64,000 nt of DNA, taken from the NCBI GenBank assembly GCA_947652605.1, contig OX393581.1, positions 29,506,788-29,570,787 of the forward strand, read 5' to 3'. Below the pieces are notes generated by a model. The model made no database searches and was not told the DNA's origin. It saw nothing but the letters and a program-made list of their open reading frames with translations. Positions within the stretch are counted from its first letter, which is position 1, and every line of letters begins with the position of its first letter. The stretch is from Elmis aenea. Its lineage: Eukaryota; Arthropoda; Insecta; Coleoptera; Elmidae. The translations under genes were made by a program, and so were the position numbers. This document shows positions 22,901-32,191 of this stretch, in pieces.

Positions 22901-25900
22901 GACTATTTTTTACTTGGCTTATTGTTGAAGAATTAAAGTTAGCCAAACTTTTAAATACGAAATATTTATATTGCATTATATAGCCAAAAGATGCAAAAAA
23001 ACTTGTAGATATTTTTAGGCATTATAAAATGGTGATTTTCAGTTCTTTTTTTACACATTATGTACTTAGATAAATTATAACAATTTAGATTTTTCAATAA
23101 AGAACAGAGTTTGCAATTATTTCTTTGAATTGATACTCCATTCTAAACAAAAAAACCATGAAATTTTCTTATAAAACGGGAATGCAATGAAACAAAAGAC
23201 AATTTGGTATTGTAAAATAAGAAAAAATAAAGTAAGCAAATTAATTTCAAACTGAAGTAATCTATGATAAATAAAAAAAGTTTGAATGATGTCTTATTTA
23301 TTAAGATAAAGCTTATATTAACTGTCTTTATTATATCTTTTTTACTTTAAATAAAAAACCATGGTTTAAATCAGGGCTGTGGAGTCGGAGTTTAGGAGGA
23401 ATTTCTGTCGGAGTCGGAAAAAATGTATTGACTCCCGACTACAACAAAAAATTGCGAGGTGGTCCTTTGCCGCAAAATTTAAGTTCAAATTTTAAATAAT
23501 TTTTTTATACAGGGTGTCACACAAAAAACGCCGCAAGCTGTAACTCCGTTGTTTGTGGTCCGATTTTGGTGAACAAAAAAGTAAATGAAATGGCTCCTCA
23601 AACACTATAAACTGAATTGGATTTCAATTTTTTTCAAGTTCAACTTCAATGTCAAACGATAGTCAATTTTTTTTTTCAAATGGTACCATCTATTTTTTTT
23701 ACTAATTCTGGTAGACATTTTTTTTCTAAATTCAATGATGTAATAATAAGTTGATTTTAGTGCAAAACTAATAAGAAATAAAAAATTAAAGTTTAACAGA
23801 AATAAAATAGGTCTCACAAAATTTTCAAGCGTGCCGTGGAAAACAAAAAAATCTTAATCAACAAATGTCATTTAAACGTCAGTGTGGTATTTTTGTTGGT
23901 CTAATTTTCTATTTTTCTGTTGAAAAAATTTAGTTTTGCACGGCACCCTTGAAAATTTTGTGAAACCTAACTTATTTTTGTTAAACTTTTATTTTTTATT
24001 TCTTATTAGTTTGGCACTAAAATCAACTTATTATTACATCATTGAATTCAGAAAAAAAAATGTCTACCAGAATTAGTAAAAAAAAAGATGGTACCATTTG
24101 AAAAAAAAATTGACTATCGTTTGACATTAACCCCTTGAACGTTACATTAAATTCCTGGGTTTATAGATTCGACAATGTCGCGGCGGCAGAGGCTAACCTT
24201 TTTTTATGTTCCTTCTGTAATTAAGCTGTGAGTTGAAAAATTTAACAATTAGACTGTTCTCTATCAGCTCATCAAAAAAATTAAATTTTTTGTTACAAAA
24301 ATTACACGCAAAAACCGCGCCAACCCAACTTACCCAAATCTACCTGCATAAGATTTTTGGGTCAAGAAAAAGAAGACTTTTGGCGTCGGTGACAAACGCC
24401 AACCTAATTTCTGTCTTTTTCCAACTTATAGCTTCAACACAGAATGCACGTTAAAAAAAAATCTGCCTACACCGCCTTGATACTGTCGCGTACATAAAAC
24501 CGGCTCTAACGCGCGATCAACTAAAGTTATCCGCTTCGCGTGTACAAGGCCACAAATCGTACAGCACGGCACAAACGCGATAAAACCGCTCGAACCCAGT
24601 TCGTAGAGCAGGGTCAACGGTGCAAAAGCGGTAAAAATGCCCAAAGTTAAATCGTAGAGCCTCGGTATTAGCGCGAAAAGAACGCCCGAACTCAGTTCGT
24701 AGAGACCAGTCAAGGGGTTAAAGTTGAACTTGAAAAAAATTAAAATCCAATCAAGTTTATAGTATTTGAGGAGCCATTTCATTTACTAATTTGTTCATCA
24801 AAATCGGACCACAAACAACGGAGTTACAGCTTGCGGAGTTTTTTGTGTGACACCCTGTATTTATTTATTTTTTCCTTATATTACACACCATAAAATGTCT
24901 TGGTATTTAATTTTTTCGGAGTCAGAGTCGAACTAATAAAATTATCAGGAGTCGGAGTCGACATTTTTTCCCGACTCCGCAGCCCTGGTTTAAATGCCAA
25001 AAGTATATTGTCATTTGTTTCATAACGCTCTAGTATAGGACACTTTTATTAGTTTTCGTTGTTTAGTTAATTTTGATGCATGTTGGTGTCCATGTATCAA
25101 ATGTGTTTAACGATAATTGATACAGTGTAACTGCCCCTTATGGTAGAATTACTTGCTAAATGGAATTAAATGAAGTGTAGTACCTTATGTGAGCTGATGC
25201 GATGATTCTATCACCAGCAAGTTGCCAAACGTGAAATTCATGCACAGCCAAGACACCGTCAACTTTGGCTAACAAGCGTCGTTGTATAGCGTCTACTTGT
25301 ATATGTGTGGGTACTGTCTGAAGTAAAATTAGTGCAGAATCCCTTAGGAGAGGCCAAACAGAATGTAAAATAAGCAAAACTAGTACTATACTAAGTGCAG
25401 GGTCGATGTAATTCTTATATTCCCAATCTGTGAGCCAAAATATAGTGGCAGATATAATTACAATAACTGAACCCAGAGCGTCTGAAAGCACATGTAAGAA
25501 CACGCCCTGCATGTTCATTTGTGCAGCGGAATGCCCGTGATTGTGAGAGTTCTTTTCACTTATGTTAGGTGGTGGACTAGGATAAGTTGCGTCATTTTCA
25601 TTATCATCGGTCACAGCCAGTTGAGTAAGACGATTACGGCTTCGAGATAATTGTCCATGGGAATGTCCATGAGAACTTCCGTAACCTAAAACACTTTTTA
25701 TAGCGCAACCTTGAAAAAAAAAGTTTATCAATAACGTACCGTGGAATAAAAATAAACCAATGATGTTAACGAGTAAACCTAGTGCACCTACGATGATTAA
25801 CAACTGAGGATTGTGAATCACTTCGCTTTCGATAAATCTTTTGCCAGCTTCAACTGTTATCGAAAAGCAAAGGGCTACAAGGAAGACAGCATTAACTAGA

Positions 25901-28900
25901 GCTCCTAAGACTTCCGCCCTGGCCCAACCAAATGTATTTTTGGACCATTTCTTTGGTGACATCTAAAACAAAAAAAGTTAAGTAAGAGAGTAAACAAGGA
26001 AAATAAATGAAAATGACTACTTTCAATATTACTGCAACAAAGTGTTACTTTTTTATTTAGCTAGCTCTGTCGTTAAAAATATACACAAACGACAACAACA
26101 AAATAAACAGCATTGTAAAGATTAACCAGAATAAGTACCATATAATAGTACTACTACTATCATAGTAATTATTACATTTACATGATTATCTTTTGCACAG
26201 ATTAACTTTTATATGGTTGGTTGTTTCATATTTTAAATAAAAATGCGAAATGAAGAAAATTGCAAGTTGCAGAGTAACTGCTCAAAATGTTTTAATTGTC
26301 CAAGTAACAAGGAATACAAGTATTTGTTATATTTTCGAGTTCCCAATAATTGTAATTAGGGTATAAAATTTTTTGCGATATTTTTAAATCGAACTTATGC
26401 GCAAATTTTTCGCGAGAATAGTAAAATAAATAAGATTCCGCGTCAAACTGTGGTAGATGCGAAAAAAAGTCAAGAGACACTTTTTGTTTAATAAAATGCT
26501 CTACCCAAAACCAATTTCGAAGTTGATTTTGAATGGGACCGTACTAGGTTTTTTTATAAGATTCATTGAAACTGAACACCCACAACTCCACCACTGGTTG
26601 CTTGTGGGGCTTGACATTTTTACCGAATGTGGGACCTGTAAGGTGGTGCTGTATACCAAATTTGGTTTACATATATCTACTGGTTGGGAAACTTTTAAAA
26701 ATTATATAATTTTTTTGGAAATTTCAACACCCTGTATCATCCACTGAACATACCTGTAAAATGAAGCGTTTATGGACCCATGCTGATATGAAATATTCGC
26801 CTTAAAATAAGTTTTTGTATCCTGCTACAAAAAAGTGGACCACCCTGTATACATATACAGGGTGAGTCACGACGGACGCCATGGAGTTTTATGGCCAAAC
26901 GATATATATTTTCAAATTTTTGTCGCTGTTAGATTATGTAAGTCGATAAGGGCTACATTTTAAAAATATTTTCAAACATACAGGGTGCTTCCAAAAAAGA
27001 GTGGCATATCAAAGGTATACTTATTCTTATGCAACACCCTGTATATTTTTACATTTTTGGATTCCCCTTTAAATTTACTTCAAAAAATGTATAATAATAA
27101 TAATAATAATAGTAACAATAATAATAATAATAATTTATTTGTCTTTTTGACCATACATAAATGGTATACAGGGTGTCCCAGTTAACTTGAACAGCATGGG
27201 GATCTCGTAAACGGTAAGAGATACAGAGTTGGTTAAATGGGTCAAAATGATCTATGATTTAAGAGCAACTATTCTATGAAAAAAAAACTTGAAAAAAATT
27301 TACAGTTTTTGGGCTATTCGTAAAAAACAAAAAAATGACGTTTTCGATTTTTGCTTATAACTTGCTTATTTAAAATCATACCCAAAATATTTTTCGACAC
27401 TATTAGGACACTTTTTTGCGTAGAATTGAAATTAGTTAATAAATTTTACCTATCTTCATTTGTTTTTGTTATTTTAACATCAACTTTCTTATTTTAAATA
27501 CGGGTCGTAGTTGGCTATGACACCATTAAAAAGAGATTTTTTTTCTCGTTTCATTGATGTATGGGTTGTTAGGTTTATTTTTAAAAATAAGCAAGTTATA
27601 GCAATATTATTGTATTTGTTAAGTTTAATCAAAGTGGCCATTGGAAAACAAAACAAAACATCACGTAAATAAACTAGCTGTACTTAATTAAACACAAATA
27701 AACCTAAATAATTTAAGATATTTTTCAAATTACATAATAATTTATGTTTTTCCAATTACTATTACTATTGAATCTAAATTATAACATGCGTTCAAAGTGC
27801 AGCCCACTCTCCATGAGCAATGCAAATTTGAGATCTGCACTTTGTAGATAACAATTATTTCTTATGCATATTACTTTCTGCTTGATAAAATGTTCTTAAA
27901 ACAGCTAATCATAAAAAGACAGCTGAACACAATTACAAAATTAAGATTGGATAGTTTAACAAAAGTTTATCAAATAAAAAGAAATATCGTTAGAAAAACA
28001 TTATTACCTACAATGTGCAGATCTCAAATTTGTATTGCACATGGAGAGTGAGCTACACTTTGAACGCATGTTATAATTTAGATTCAATAGTGACAGTAAT
28101 TGGAAAAACATAAATATAAATTATTATGTAATTTGAAAAATTCTTAAATTATTTACGTTTATTTGTGTTTAATTAAGTTCAGCTAGTTTATTTATGTGAT
28201 GTTTTGTTTTGTTTTCCAATGGCGGCTTTGATTAAACTTAACAAATACAATAATATTGCTATAACTTGCTTATTTTTAAAAATAAACCTAACAACCCATA
28301 CATCAATGAAACGAGAAAAAAAATCTCTTTTTAATGGTGTCATAGCCAACTACGACCCGTATTTAAAATAAGAAAGTTGATGTTAAAATAACAAAAACAA
28401 ATGAAGATAGGTAAAATTTATTAACTAATTTCAATTCTACGCAAAAAAGTGTCCTAATAATGTCGAAAAATATTTTGGGTATGATTTTAAATAAGCAAGT
28501 TATAAGCAAAAATCGAAAACGTCATTTTTTTGTTTTTTACGAATAGCCCAAAAACTGTAAATTTTTTTCAAGTTTTTTTTTCATAGAATAGTTGCTCTTG
28601 AATCATAGATCATTTTGACCCCTTTAGCCAACTCTGTATCTCTTACCGTTTACGAGATCCCCATGCTGTTCAAGTTAACTGGGACACCCTGTATATAAGT
28701 TTCACAAGTGTGACCAATCGTAAAAAACGCCCTGTATAATATTTTAAAAATGTAAGTGGTGCAAAGTGTTACATAATCTATTGTCAATCTTATCTCCAAG
28801 CGAAATTCTTTAGACTTCTCAAAGTTTTTAAATGTTAAAAATTTTTGAAAGTACTGCATTTTCATAAAAATGCAATTTTTACGAAAACGGTCGACTTTAG

Positions 28901-30872
28901 ACCCATATAACCTTATACATTTTTTAAAGTAAATTTAAAGGGGAATCCAAAAATGTAAAAATATACAGGGTGTTTCATAAGAAAAAGTATAACTTTGATA
29001 TTCCACCCTTTTTTTGGAGCACCCTGTGTTTAAAAATATTTTTAAAATGTAGCCCTTATTGACTTACATAATCTCACGGGCACTTCTAAAACAACAAGAA
29101 ATCAATTTTTTTTTGTATTTATTGTTGCAAAGCATGAAGTTTCAATGGTTAATTTTTTTAATTTCACAGTCCACTGAAGAAATCTGGAAACTAGTTTAAA
29201 ATTTTTGTTTGCGCTTTATATTTAAGTTTAAATTCTAATGTTATCAAAAAATTTAGGGCTTGACAAATCATTTAATATTTTACTCATCAAAAAAATTATC
29301 AGCCACCATAATATCATTAGAATATTGGCTATACGTGCAGTGTTGTAGTAGCCAGAATGATAAAATGTTGTTTGTTTTGAGGTATTTAATATTGTGTTGA
29401 AATAAGTTTTCTTAACAAAAAATTATTAATATCAAGCAACAAGTTGGTAAAATTTATAAAAAACGATTACCAACTATTACGTAATAGTTTAAGAATTTGC
29501 ATTACATTTCAGATTTTTAGATTTTACGATTTATTATTAGCTTATTCAAACTGCAAAAACTGGCATGATGTATGGATAATTAAACTGGAACAATATTGGA
29601 TCACTGAAAGTCAGTGAACCACAAATGATAAATACATGAATTTTGTAATTAAGTATAATCATAAATAAAATTATGAACTGCCAAAACTTTAAAATAATAC
29701 AGTATTTTTTAACTGTATACTATTCAAATTAGCACATATTGCGATGAAAAAAAAACAGGAAAATTTTGAGCAAAGTTTAAATATTCACATTTTAAGTTAC
29801 GAAACAGATAATCGTCGTGTTTCACACGTAGTTTAAAAATAATTCTACTTTTGAATGAAAAAAATTTGGCTTGTAAAGGATTGAATGCATCACATGCAAA
29901 ATGCAATATTCCACAAGCAGAACCAACCAATTTCTCAATACATCGTTGAGCAATGCACGCAAAATGTTAATATACGAGTAAAATATTTACATACAAACAT
30001 TACATAAAACTTTCATGATATATTTGTTGTTTATTCATTCGCAAAAAAATAAGCTTCTAGGATCGTCGTCACCCAATAACATGATAACGAAAATGTAAAA
30101 AGTGTCCAGTCAAACAATCAAACACGCGAATGACCTAATTCTAAATATCAATTATCAGTATTATTTTAATTATACATATGAGGCATATATTAAATAAATT
30201 TATGAAAAACTAAAAAACGTTGCCCTCAAATTATTCACAGCTGGTAATTGCGATATACGACTACTAATAGTACTAATGGCGGGATCCGATGAACGATGCG
30301 AACGGTCACTGCGTGACGTCATTATTTAAGCAACGCAAACGAAATAGAAACTGAGTAATTCTACTATATAAAGGCTTTGTTGTCTACCACAGTTACATAA
30401 ATCATATTAAAAAGAACAAGAAATCTGTTAAAAAGCGTCCACACACAAAGACCGGATGTTGTATCCGAAGAATGTTAAAATGAGCGTAGCGCTCTGAAGA
30501 GCACCTGCTTGGCAGTCGAAGCCCAGAAAAATGTCTTTTACGCACGAGTTATATTGATAATAAAATACTTAATCACACAAACAAACAAAAATATAACCAC
30601 AGAGTAAAGAATAACATGGCAATTGTATGCAGTAGTAAAAACAAACACCAAAACATAACATAATATTAAACGGTTTCTCAAAATAAATCACTCACCTTAA
30701 CCGATAAAAATGCTATAACTAACGCCGCCACATCACTTAACATATGAAAACTATCCGCAACTAATGCCATGGAATTTGTAATGTATCCTACAATAATTTC
30801 TACGAAGAAGAAGGTTAAAGTCAACCACAGCATCGATAGCAGCCGACATTTTTTACCCGTAAATTTTCCCAT
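16767..30872 (-). CDS. ZnT1 (SLC30A1-like): ZnT1-type zinc exporter, complete gene B (5 coding exons)
   Basis: Cation diffusion facilitator that moves Zn2+ out of the cytosol, normally at the plasma membrane and as a homodimer. My splice model joins 30696-30872, 25740-25962, 25184-25685, 22258-22483 and 16767-16964 (all minus): 1,326 nt, 441 aa plus stop, every junction GT-AG and in phase. Seen: six hydrophobic segments, H43-x3-D47 in TM2 and H198-x3-D202 in TM5 (the tetrahedral Zn site), a TM4-TM5 loop with two HGH clusters, the CDF C-terminal stretch with VPTHIQVDAIQRRLL and HVWQLAGDR, then TTIQPEF and a Cys-rich tail. It aligns throughout with vertebrate ZnT1 and fly ZnT63C, hence ZnT1 rather than vesicular ZnT2/3/8. 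The start ATG lies 5 nt inside an exon with a good acceptor, so a non-coding first exon must lie further right; I did not find it. Introns are full of transposons but no exon is interrupted. Confidence 0.93.
17439..18170. mobile_element. ACAGGGTGTCACAC-family fold-back element in ZnT1 intron 4
   Basis: Left end ACAGGGGGTCACACAAAAAA, right end complementary; arms of more than 300 bp with CGCAAGCTGTAAC. The centre has the self-complementary AACGTCAGTGTGGTATTTAA region. Same family as 5350-5933. Confidence 0.82.
18171..20043. other. Rest of ZnT1 intron 4 (left part), no gene seen
   Basis: AT-rich. Holds a TATATATATATA run near 18590, a stretch (about 18605-18720) related to 53317-53420 (ATCTCATAAACG / ATCTCGTAAACG), and a lone element end ACAGGGTAGGCCAAAAG at about 19833. 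Nothing else recognised. Confidence 0.45.
20044..21891. mobile_element. 1.85-kb fold-back element (giant palindrome) in ZnT1 intron 4
   Basis: Arms of about 720-760 bp (20044-20800 and 21130-21891) are inverted copies with roughly 95% identity, separated by about 330 bp. Shared markers include CTCTCTGGAACCAATAGCAA and GATGCCGTGGAAATCGAAAA. Ends carry ACAGGGTG with internal ACAGGGTGAGTCACC. Matching reading frames on both strands are arm mirror images, not genes. Confidence 0.85.
21892..22257. other. ZnT1 intron 4 beside exon 4, nothing recognised
   Basis: Contains the intronic extension of the exon 4 frame (stop near 22222); otherwise no feature. Confidence 0.4.
22258..22483 (-). CDS. ZnT1 (SLC30A1-like): ZnT1 gene B, exon 4 (C-terminal domain, Cys-rich tail)
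   Basis: A TTACAG acceptor, then one base completing an Arg codon, then CRNLSEYMRIAEKVKEFFHN and GIHSTTIQPEFVEY. These match the last part of the CDF cytoplasmic domain of ZnT1. The Cys-rich stretch with CVLSCPE and NTCCGPSKQ matches the CELAC...CCG segment of vertebrate ZnT1. It ends phase 0 at ACAG|GTAAGC, a strong donor. The open frame runs on 11 codons past this donor to TAA, so an unspliced read-through form of about 387 aa is possible, but the downstream exon in the right phase argues for splicing. Confidence 0.9.
22484..23363. other. ZnT1 intron 3, unremarkable part
   Basis: AT-rich. A possible element end ATACAGGATGGACAAATTTT near 22846 has no partner. Nothing else seen. Confidence 0.4.
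23509..24858. mobile_element. ACAGGGTGTCACAC fold-back element nested in the hAT element
   Basis: Ends ACAGGGTGTCACACAAAAAA and its complement; same family as 5350-5933. It is interrupted at a TTAA by the piggyBac-like MITE 24131-24717. Confidence 0.85.
24131..24717. mobile_element. piggyBac-like TTAA MITE, innermost insertion
   Basis: Begins CCCCTTGA and ends TCAAGGGG, flanked by TTAA on both sides (24127-24130, 24718-24721). An empty site is seen in sister elements (GACATTTAAGTTGAAC), differing by one base from the expected GACATTAAAGTTGAAC. The interior is GC-rich with degenerate CGTAGAG repeats near the right end. CCC tips plus TTAA point to piggyBac; no transposase. Confidence 0.85.
25184..25685 (-). 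CDS. ZnT1 (SLC30A1-like): ZnT1 gene B, exon 3 (His loop, TM5-TM6, start of C-terminal domain)
   Basis: Opens after a TTTTAG acceptor with GYGSSHGHSHGQ, the His-rich cytosolic loop, which has a second cluster NSHNHGHS near residues 179-186. QMNMQGVFLHVLSDALGS follows: TM5 with ligands H198 and D202, as in human ZnT1. TM6 lies about residues 226-246. The cytosolic domain begins with PLLRDSALILLQTVP and continues to HVWQLAGDRIIASAHI. It ends in phase 2 (codon AG|G) at an AAG|GTACTA donor; the next intron, 22484-25183, holds a nested transposon. Confidence 0.92.
25740..25962 (-). CDS. ZnT1 (SLC30A1-like): ZnT1 gene B, exon 2 (TM3-TM4)
   Basis: Starts with MSPKKWSKNTFGWARAEVLG straight after a TTTTAG acceptor; this is the ZnT1 family signature between TM2 and TM3. 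The initial ATG codes an internal methionine, not the start. TM3 is about residues 76-98 and TM4 about 112-132. It ends at FLFH plus one base of a Gly codon, before a GTACG donor. The following intron (25686-25739) is only 54 nt. Length 223 nt, exactly as in gene A. Confidence 0.92.
26250..26848. mobile_element. Half of an ACAGGGTGGTCCAC element
   Basis: Matches the right half of 14314-15269 and 50533-51601 (CTGAACACCCACAACTCCAC, TGTAAGGTGGTGCTGTATAC) and ends GTGGACCACCCTGT. The left arm is missing. Located in ZnT1 intron 1. Confidence 0.72.
27091..27134. repeat. (AAT)n microsatellite
   Basis: ATA/AAT triplets, about 14 units with two interruptions, inside the outer fold-back element. Confidence 0.9.
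27168..28692. mobile_element. 1.5-kb near-perfect palindrome (ACAGGGTGTCCC fold-back) in ZnT1 intron 1
   Basis: Arms of about 680 bp with a spacer near 27860-28010. Ends ACAGGGTGTCCCAGTTAACT and complement. Both arms carry CATGCGTTCAAAGTG, ACAACCCATACATCAATGAA and ATTTCAATTCTACGCAAAAA in opposite orientation, with very few differences. No coding capacity. A transcript would fold into one long hairpin. Confidence 0.87.
29086..30259. other. ZnT1 intron 1, right part, no gene recognised
   Basis: AT-rich and non-repetitive in this window. No open frame resembling a known family. Confidence 0.4.
30314..30372 (+). promoter_or_regulatory. CRE-like palindrome plus TATA box (possible promoter)
   Basis: TGACGTCA at 30314-30321 is a full cAMP-response/AP-1-type element; TATATAAA at 30365-30372 lies about 50 bp further, on the plus strand, in a stretch somewhat richer in GC than its surroundings (about 30260-30530). 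It is just downstream of ZnT1 exon 1 and on the opposite strand, so it is not the ZnT1 promoter. It may be a solo LTR promoter or an antisense promoter. Motif evidence only. Confidence 0.3.
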
Positions 30873-30877
30873 ATTAT
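30696..30877 (-). CDS. ZnT1 (SLC30A1-like): ZnT1 gene B, first coding exon (TM1-TM2)
   Basis: Acceptor with a T-rich tract ending TTTCAG, then five untranslated bases (ATAAT) and ATG at 30872-30870. It codes 59 residues beginning MGKFTGKKCRLL and ending LSVK, followed by a consensus GTGAGT donor (intron starts 30695, phase 0). TM1 is about residues 11-30; TM2 carries SFHMLSD with the zinc ligands H43 and D47. Reading on past the donor gives only a few residues before a stop, so splicing is required. The matching exon of gene A has identical coding length and boundaries. Confidence 0.93.
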
Positions 30878-32183
30878 CTGAAACAAAAATTAATACATAA
30901 GTATGCAATAAATTAAATAAATATTAGTATCTAGCTTACAATTTATATTAAAATTATCATCAAAACTGATGTTGAAAATAAAACTTGTACAGCGAAATTG
31001 TTTAAAGTCGAAACAGATTTTTTATCGATACGTTCAAATATGTCGTGTAGTCGTAATATTTAAGTAAATATTATTGAAAAAAATTGAACTGTATTAAAAG
31101 TTTTTGCAAAATTTTTCCAAATCAGGTTATGCAGTTTTTAAAATTAGTGTTCGATAAATTTTCCATAAGATGCAATTTTATTTTTTCAAACTGGGTTACT
31201 ATGTTTTTGTAGTTTTAGGTGTAAAAATAAGCAAACATTTGCATGATATTCTCAGGCATGCGATGGTAAGCTGCAAACTTTTTTCATCGTAGCAAAATCG
31301 TGTTTTTAATTCATTTTATTTAACGTAGGTACATACATCAAGTTGGTACGCTGACTGCTAAAACCATTAACTTAACAGATTGCGAGCCCTATAATTTTTT
31401 AAATTTGCAATTAACTTTTGAACTTTCTCCTTTTCCCGTTTTGCATGTTCACAAATTATCTCAGCATGCTATGTATTTGCCATTTCTGCACTAAACTAAC
31501 CTACGATAGTTTCATCGTAAAACAATGTAGTTAAATGATAAACTAAATAAAAGTTGTATAAGTTATGATAATAACGTAACTAACGTTTTATTAAAAAATG
31601 CTGAACACTTATAACATTCTGTTTATTTGTTTATTATATAACATAAATCACAACAATAAACATATTTTTCAAGAGTATTTATAGCATTGCAAAACATACT
31701 TGTTACAGTTTTATTTACAAGTTTCTTTAGTAGTTACGTTTGCTGAATAAACACAATTATTATTGTATAGTATCTCAGCTCAATATGGACGCAAAGTATT
31801 TTATCTTAAATACTTTATTAAACTTAAACTTGAATGCTTAGATCTGTACCAACATAACAAAGGGCCTTGAGGCTTGCAATAGACTCGGATATATGAATAA
31901 CATAAATACGAAATGCCTGACTTATTTTTATTTATTCTAGGGTACTATAAAGGAATGGTTATCGCACAAATTCCAATACATTTAATGTTTATCGTAAACT
32001 ATTTCATTGTGCTTTTGCGAAGGCAGTTTAGATAATTTTACAATAGAAAAAATAATCCTCTATTTATAGTACTTGCCTTGCCTTATAAAATAGTAATAAA
32101 ACAGTTATATAGAATGACAACAAAATATTTCCGTTATAATTATTATGATTGTCTTTAGAAAAAAACACGTTTTAACTCTATAC
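30878..32183. other. Intron or upstream region of ZnT1 gene B, nothing recognised
   Basis: Exon 1 has a splice acceptor at 30878, so this must be intron. The 5' non-coding exon was not identified here. Confidence 0.4.
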
Positions 32184-32191
32184 TAGGCAAC

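Larger units (their letters stand above)
23372..24987. mobile_element. hAT element with perfect GTTTAAAT target duplication, host to two nested insertions
   Basis: Starts CAGGGCTGTGGAGTCGGAG and ends GACTCCGCAGCCCTG, exactly flanked by GTTTAAAT (23364-23371 and 24988-24995). Without the insertion it would be about 270 bp, a MITE like 8327-8590. The fold-back element 23509-24858 sits inside it. Lies in ZnT1 intron 3. Confidence 0.9.
26857..29085. mobile_element. Outer fold-back element enclosing another one
   Basis: Left end ACAGGGTGAGTCACGACGG. Bases about 26925-27060 and 28930-29078 are inverted copies (TAAGTCGATAAGGGCTACAT and GTAAATTTAAAGGGGAATCC type markers). It is split by the palindrome 27168-28692. 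The right terminus appears lost. Confidence 0.65.

Noticed and set aside
24426..24782. 118-codon minus-strand frame with LYELSSG/LYELGSS repeats
   Set aside because: Spans the boundary of the piggyBac-like MITE; the repeats come from its CGTAGAG array.
27091..27134. Possible CRISPR-like or regulatory array
   Set aside because: Simple (AAT)n microsatellite; no spacers. No CRISPR array anywhere in the window.
30450..30540. Possible tRNA or snRNA in the locally GC-richer stretch with CTTGGCAGTCGAAGCC
   Set aside because: No cloverleaf, A/B box arrangement or snRNA motif could be matched.
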